The notes under the pieces: model-generated | The model's input: only the letters and a program-made list of their open reading frames with translations | What the model was told of the DNA's origin: nothing | Database searches by the model: none | NCBI GenBank assembly: GCA_029260515.1 | Contig: JAJDDC010000070.1 | Span: 186,001-250,000 of the forward strand | DNA from: Phycisphaerales bacterium | GTDB lineage: Bacteria; Planctomycetota; Phycisphaerae; Phycisphaerales; UBA1924 | Direction: 5' to 3' | DNA: 64,000 nucleotides | Position numbers and translations under genes: made by a program | Shown: in pieces, positions 61,814-64,000 of the stretch | How the letters are laid out: the number at the start of each line of letters is the position of its first letter | How positions within the stretch are numbered: position 1 is the stretch's first letter

Positions 61814-62326
61814 TCACAGATCCTCCGCGGGCCAGTGCTCGTAGGGGATCTCCGCGATCGGGACATCCTCGGACTCGGCCTTTATCAACAAGGGGTTGTC
61901 GCGCCGCGGCTGGCCGACGATGATCCGCGTGGGCGCGGGGCCCAGGATCTCGAACCAGCGCACGCGCTGGTCGTCCCAGCTGGGCGTGACCACCTCGACG
62001 CGCATGCGGATGATCTTGTCGTCGGCCCGGTCGGACTCGAAGAAGTACCGGCTCGGACGCTTGACGCTCACGACCTTTTCCGAGCCGCGGACGATCGTCT
62101 CGCGGACGCCGTCGGACAGCGGGAAGACGCCCAGGTCCTCGGGCGTGGTCTCGCCCACGTGCATGCTGACGCGGATGGTGACCGTGGTCTGGTTCTGGAC
62201 GCCGACCTGGATCTTGTCGCGCACCGCGGGCTCGCCGGTGGTGTGGACAGAACTGCTCACGCACCCGGCGCACGCGGCCGCCACGCCCATCGCGATCCCG
62301 AGCACCAGCATCCGTGCGCCCATCAT
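61814..62326 (-). CDS. putative lipoprotein between nuoE and nuoF
   Basis: 170 residues; AAGGAGG lies eight bases before the ATG at 62326. VAAACAGCVSSS is a lipobox, giving Cys 22 as the likely lipid site. The remainder is beta-rich (DKIQVGVQNQTTVTIRVSMH, IIRMRVEVVTPSWDDQRVRW) with no known domain. The start overlaps the stop of the 69-residue gene by 4 bp (ATGA), and it is followed after 38 bp by another lipoprotein, so three small genes form one unit downstream of nuoE. Function unknown. Confidence 0.78.
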   Translation of the reverse strand: MMGARMLVLGIAMGVAAACAGCVSSSVHTTGEPAVRDKIQVGVQNQTTVTIRVSMHVGETTPEDLGVFPLSDGVRETIVRGSEKVVSVKRPSRYFFESDRADDKIIRMRVEVVTPSWDDQRVRWFEILGPAPTRIIVGQPRRDNPLLIKAESEDVPIAEIPYEHWPAEDL

Positions 62327-62532
62327 CGCCCGTCCTCCTTGGACCAGCCCTCCGGCAGCTCGATCTCTTCCACGGTTGTCCGCCGGAGCACGACGCCCGC
62401 GCGCTGTTCCTGCTCGGTCTCGCGCCGGACCTCGACGCGCCGGGGCCCGCCCGCGGGCGATTTGACGGCGCCGAATACGTGCCCGAAGAACCGCCCAATC
62501 CCGCGCATGCGTGTGATTTGCTCGTCGCCCAT
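62323..62532 (-). CDS. small conserved-looking protein, unknown function
   Basis: 69 residues from the ATG at 62532. MGDEQITRMRGIGRFFGHVF, then a very polar, Arg/Glu-rich remainder with VVLRRTTVEEIELPEGW. One amphipathic stretch (residues 8-22) but no full membrane helix. The 4-bp overlap (ATGA) with the downstream lipoprotein supports that it is translated. An in-frame upstream GTG at 62562 would add ten residues. It is 100 bp after nuoE. No family recognised. Confidence 0.6.
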   Translation of the reverse strand: MGDEQITRMRGIGRFFGHVFGAVKSPAGGPRRVEVRRETEQEQRAGVVLRRTTVEEIELPEGWSKEDGR

Positions 62533-62632
62533 ATCCGCCTGTTCCGGGGTGCGTCCGGGCAATGGTACCAGCGCACACGCGAGGCGACGCGGGGACGCCC
62601 CCCGATCGCCCGCCCCAGTGCGGGAGCGAGAC

Positions 62633-63205
62633 TCAGGCCTTGTGGTGCTCGGCGCCCGACCCGCCGTGCTTGTACGCGCCCTGCACTACCTGATCGACCA
62701 GCCCGACCGCCCGCTCTGGCGTGACGTTCTCGTGCAGGTCCTCGTCCACGAGCATCGCTGGCGCGCTGCCGCACGAGCCGAGGCACTCGAGCTCGACGAG
62801 CGTGAACTTCCCGTCCTCGGTCGTCCCGCCCACGTCGATGCCCAGCCTGGTCTTGATCGCCTCGGTGACGTCCGTGGCGCCGCAGAACTCGCACGCGATC
62901 GAGCGGCAGACCGACACGAGGCACTCGCCCTTGCGGTTGAGCCAGTACTCCTCGTAGAACGTCGCGGTGTCGAGCACCTCGGAGGGTTTGACGCCCAGGG
63001 CGTCTGCGACCTCAAGCATCGCCTGGTGGGGGATCCAGCCGTACTCGTGCTGGATCATGTGCAATGCCGGCAGCACCGCCGCCAGGGGCTTCTCGAAGCG
63101 GGGGCGGATCTCGCCCGTGAGCTTCTCGCGCATCGCGGGCGTGAGATACGCCTCGCCGCGACGCTCGATCTTCGCGGACGCCGACTGTTTCGTGATCCAG
63201 CCCAT
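62633..63205 (-). CDS. nuoE: NADH-quinone oxidoreductase subunit E
   Basis: 190 residues from the ATG at 63205 with GAGGAGG before it. LPALHMIQHEYGWIPHQAML and VLDTATFYEEYWLNRKGECL open the thioredoxin-like fold; SVCRSIACEFCGA and LVELECLGSCGSAPAMLVDE hold the four Cys of the N1a [2Fe-2S] cluster. NuoE with NuoF and NuoG forms the NADH-oxidising arm of complex I. The C-terminal 20 residues are Gly/His-rich. Upstream, 59 bp away, is a secreted dockerin gene of unrelated function. Confidence 0.96.
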   Translation of the reverse strand: MGWITKQSASAKIERRGEAYLTPAMREKLTGEIRPRFEKPLAAVLPALHMIQHEYGWIPHQAMLEVADALGVKPSEVLDTATFYEEYWLNRKGECLVSVCRSIACEFCGATDVTEAIKTRLGIDVGGTTEDGKFTLVELECLGSCGSAPAMLVDEDLHENVTPERAVGLVDQVVQGAYKHGGSGAEHHKA

Positions 63206-63264
63206 CGCGGCCTCCTCGGGGGTGTCCCGGCCGGGATGCTATCCCCCTCGGGCAGCGTCGGATC

Positions 63265-63993
63265 TCACGGGCACCCGGCGCCGAACGCGATCAGAAACCC
63301 GAGCACATCACTGAAGTCCAGCACGTCGAACGGCGGCGCGACGTCCGCCAGCGAGCACCCGGGCCCCGGGTCGCCGTTGGGCAGGACCGAGGCGTCGTCC
63401 ACCCGGTACCCCAGATTCGTCGTGTAGAACAGCCCGTCGATCACCTCCCCCGCGTCGGTCGCGAGCTGGACGCGCGGGGCGGAGATGTACTCGTAGTTGT
63501 CGATCGGGAGCACACCCGCGACGGGCGTGCTCAAGACGTTCAGCCCGTCAAGGTGCAGCACGAACAGACCGCCGTCGAACGTGACGCGGAACGACGCGAT
63601 CGCGAAGCCCTGCCCGGCCGAGTACTCGATCACCGCCGCGACCCCGGGGTCGCCCAGCTCGTATGTCTCCCGGACGAGCCGGTCGTCAACCGTGTGTGTC
63701 AGATGAAGTGTCATCGCTGCGACCTCGTGCACCGACATCACGCCGTCGATATCGATCGCCGCAGTGCCGGGGTCAAAGTAGATTTCGAACTGCGCCGTCG
63801 CGTAGTTGGGGGGGAAGACCGGCTCCGAGTCGGAAAACGAGCCGACCCAGCCGCCGTCCTGCATCTCCCCACCGAAGAAGTCCGCGTTCGTCGAGAAGCC
63901 GCCGGTCAGCCGCAGAAACTGCGCGTCCGCGGGCGACGCCAGAAAGGCCAACGTTGTCGCGCACGCGAGTGCGATACGAGTAAACATCTTCAT
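63265..63993 (-). CDS. secreted protein with GC-type dockerin tag, function unknown
   Basis: 242 residues from the ATG at 63993; only seven bases upstream are in the window and include GGAG. A signal peptide ends near SPADAQ. The body is beta-rich (GGFSTNADFFGGEMQDGGWV, TMTLHLTHTVDDR-like strands around residue 95) with no domain known to me. A single half-dockerin unit (LDFSDVLGFLIAF) and GAGCP end the protein, where four of the other five have two. It should be exported and surface-held by the same route as the others. Confidence 0.78.
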   Translation of the reverse strand: MKMFTRIALACATTLAFLASPADAQFLRLTGGFSTNADFFGGEMQDGGWVGSFSDSEPVFPPNYATAQFEIYFDPGTAAIDIDGVMSVHEVAAMTLHLTHTVDDRLVRETYELGDPGVAAVIEYSAGQGFAIASFRVTFDGGLFVLHLDGLNVLSTPVAGVLPIDNYEYISAPRVQLATDAGEVIDGLFYTTNLGYRVDDASVLPNGDPGPGCSLADVAPPFDVLDFSDVLGFLIAFGAGCP

Positions 63994-64000
63994 GTGCTCC

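Noticed and set aside
1..64000. tRNA, rRNA, CRISPR array, toxin-antitoxin pair, restriction system or prophage
   Set aside because: I looked for T-loop sequences, regular direct repeats and typical gene pairs on both strands and found none that could be supported by eye.

Overview
The window is a dense, high-GC chromosomal segment of a planctomycete, most probably of class Phycisphaerae. The best taxonomic clue is a C-terminal tag shared by six secreted proteins: one or two copies of a short dockerin-like half repeat (core DFSDV..FL.AF) ending in the last residues GCP or CP. From memory this is the 'GC-type dockerin' seen in Phycisphaerales. Other clues are a kinase with C-terminal TPRs, two membrane proteins with a CxxCGY zinc ribbon, and GC-rich, tightly packed genes with many 1-4 bp stop/start overlaps. 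No rRNA, tRNA, CRISPR array, prophage or insertion sequence was recognised.

Left part (1-36.6 kb): a scattered surface-polysaccharide region interrupted by housekeeping genes. It holds four sulfotransferase-like genes, a UbiA-type prenyltransferase related to decaprenyl-phosphate phosphoribosyltransferase, a methyltransferase, a GT-C-like membrane protein, GDP-mannose 4,6-dehydratase (gmd), two Wzx-like flippases, two GT2 and two GT-B glycosyltransferases, an FkbM methyltransferase, a UDP-glucuronate-4-epimerase-like protein, a WbpA-like UDP-sugar dehydrogenase and a GDP-fucose-synthase-like protein. Together they can supply GDP-fucose and uronic-acid nucleotide sugars, assemble and flip a repeat unit, and sulfate and methylate it. 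This suggests a sulfated, fucose- and uronate-containing glycan. Lying within it are a large secreted zinc metalloprotease, a Ser/Thr kinase with TPRs, and a succinate dehydrogenase operon (membrane subunit-sdhA-sdhB) whose single five-helix membrane subunit carries a Cys/His-rich segment reminiscent of mycobacterial Sdh1.

Middle part (36.7-48 kb): an AraC-type regulator whose start codon lies in a perfect palindrome; three successive secreted GC-dockerin proteins with FG-GAP-like propellers, one of them CRTAC1/UnbV-like; a DUF3179 protein; a PEGA lipoprotein; a NeuD-like acyltransferase preceded by a leader terminator; mqnA of the futalosine menaquinone pathway; and an odd 556-residue protein with several helix-turn-helix segments followed by divergent sigma-factor region 2 and region 4 resemblances.

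Right part (48-64 kb): a GH57 glycoside hydrolase; a minus-strand envelope operon lptF-like - GT39 (ArnT-like) - PAP2 phosphatase - lptG-like; cysS; ybeY coupled to a CBS/CorC-type protein; a PA0069-type radical SAM protein; and a respiratory complex I segment in which nuoE and nuoF are separated by one small protein and two putative lipoproteins. mqnA, the Sdh operon and nuoEF together point to menaquinone-based respiration. All gene calls come from reading translations and motifs; no database search was run.
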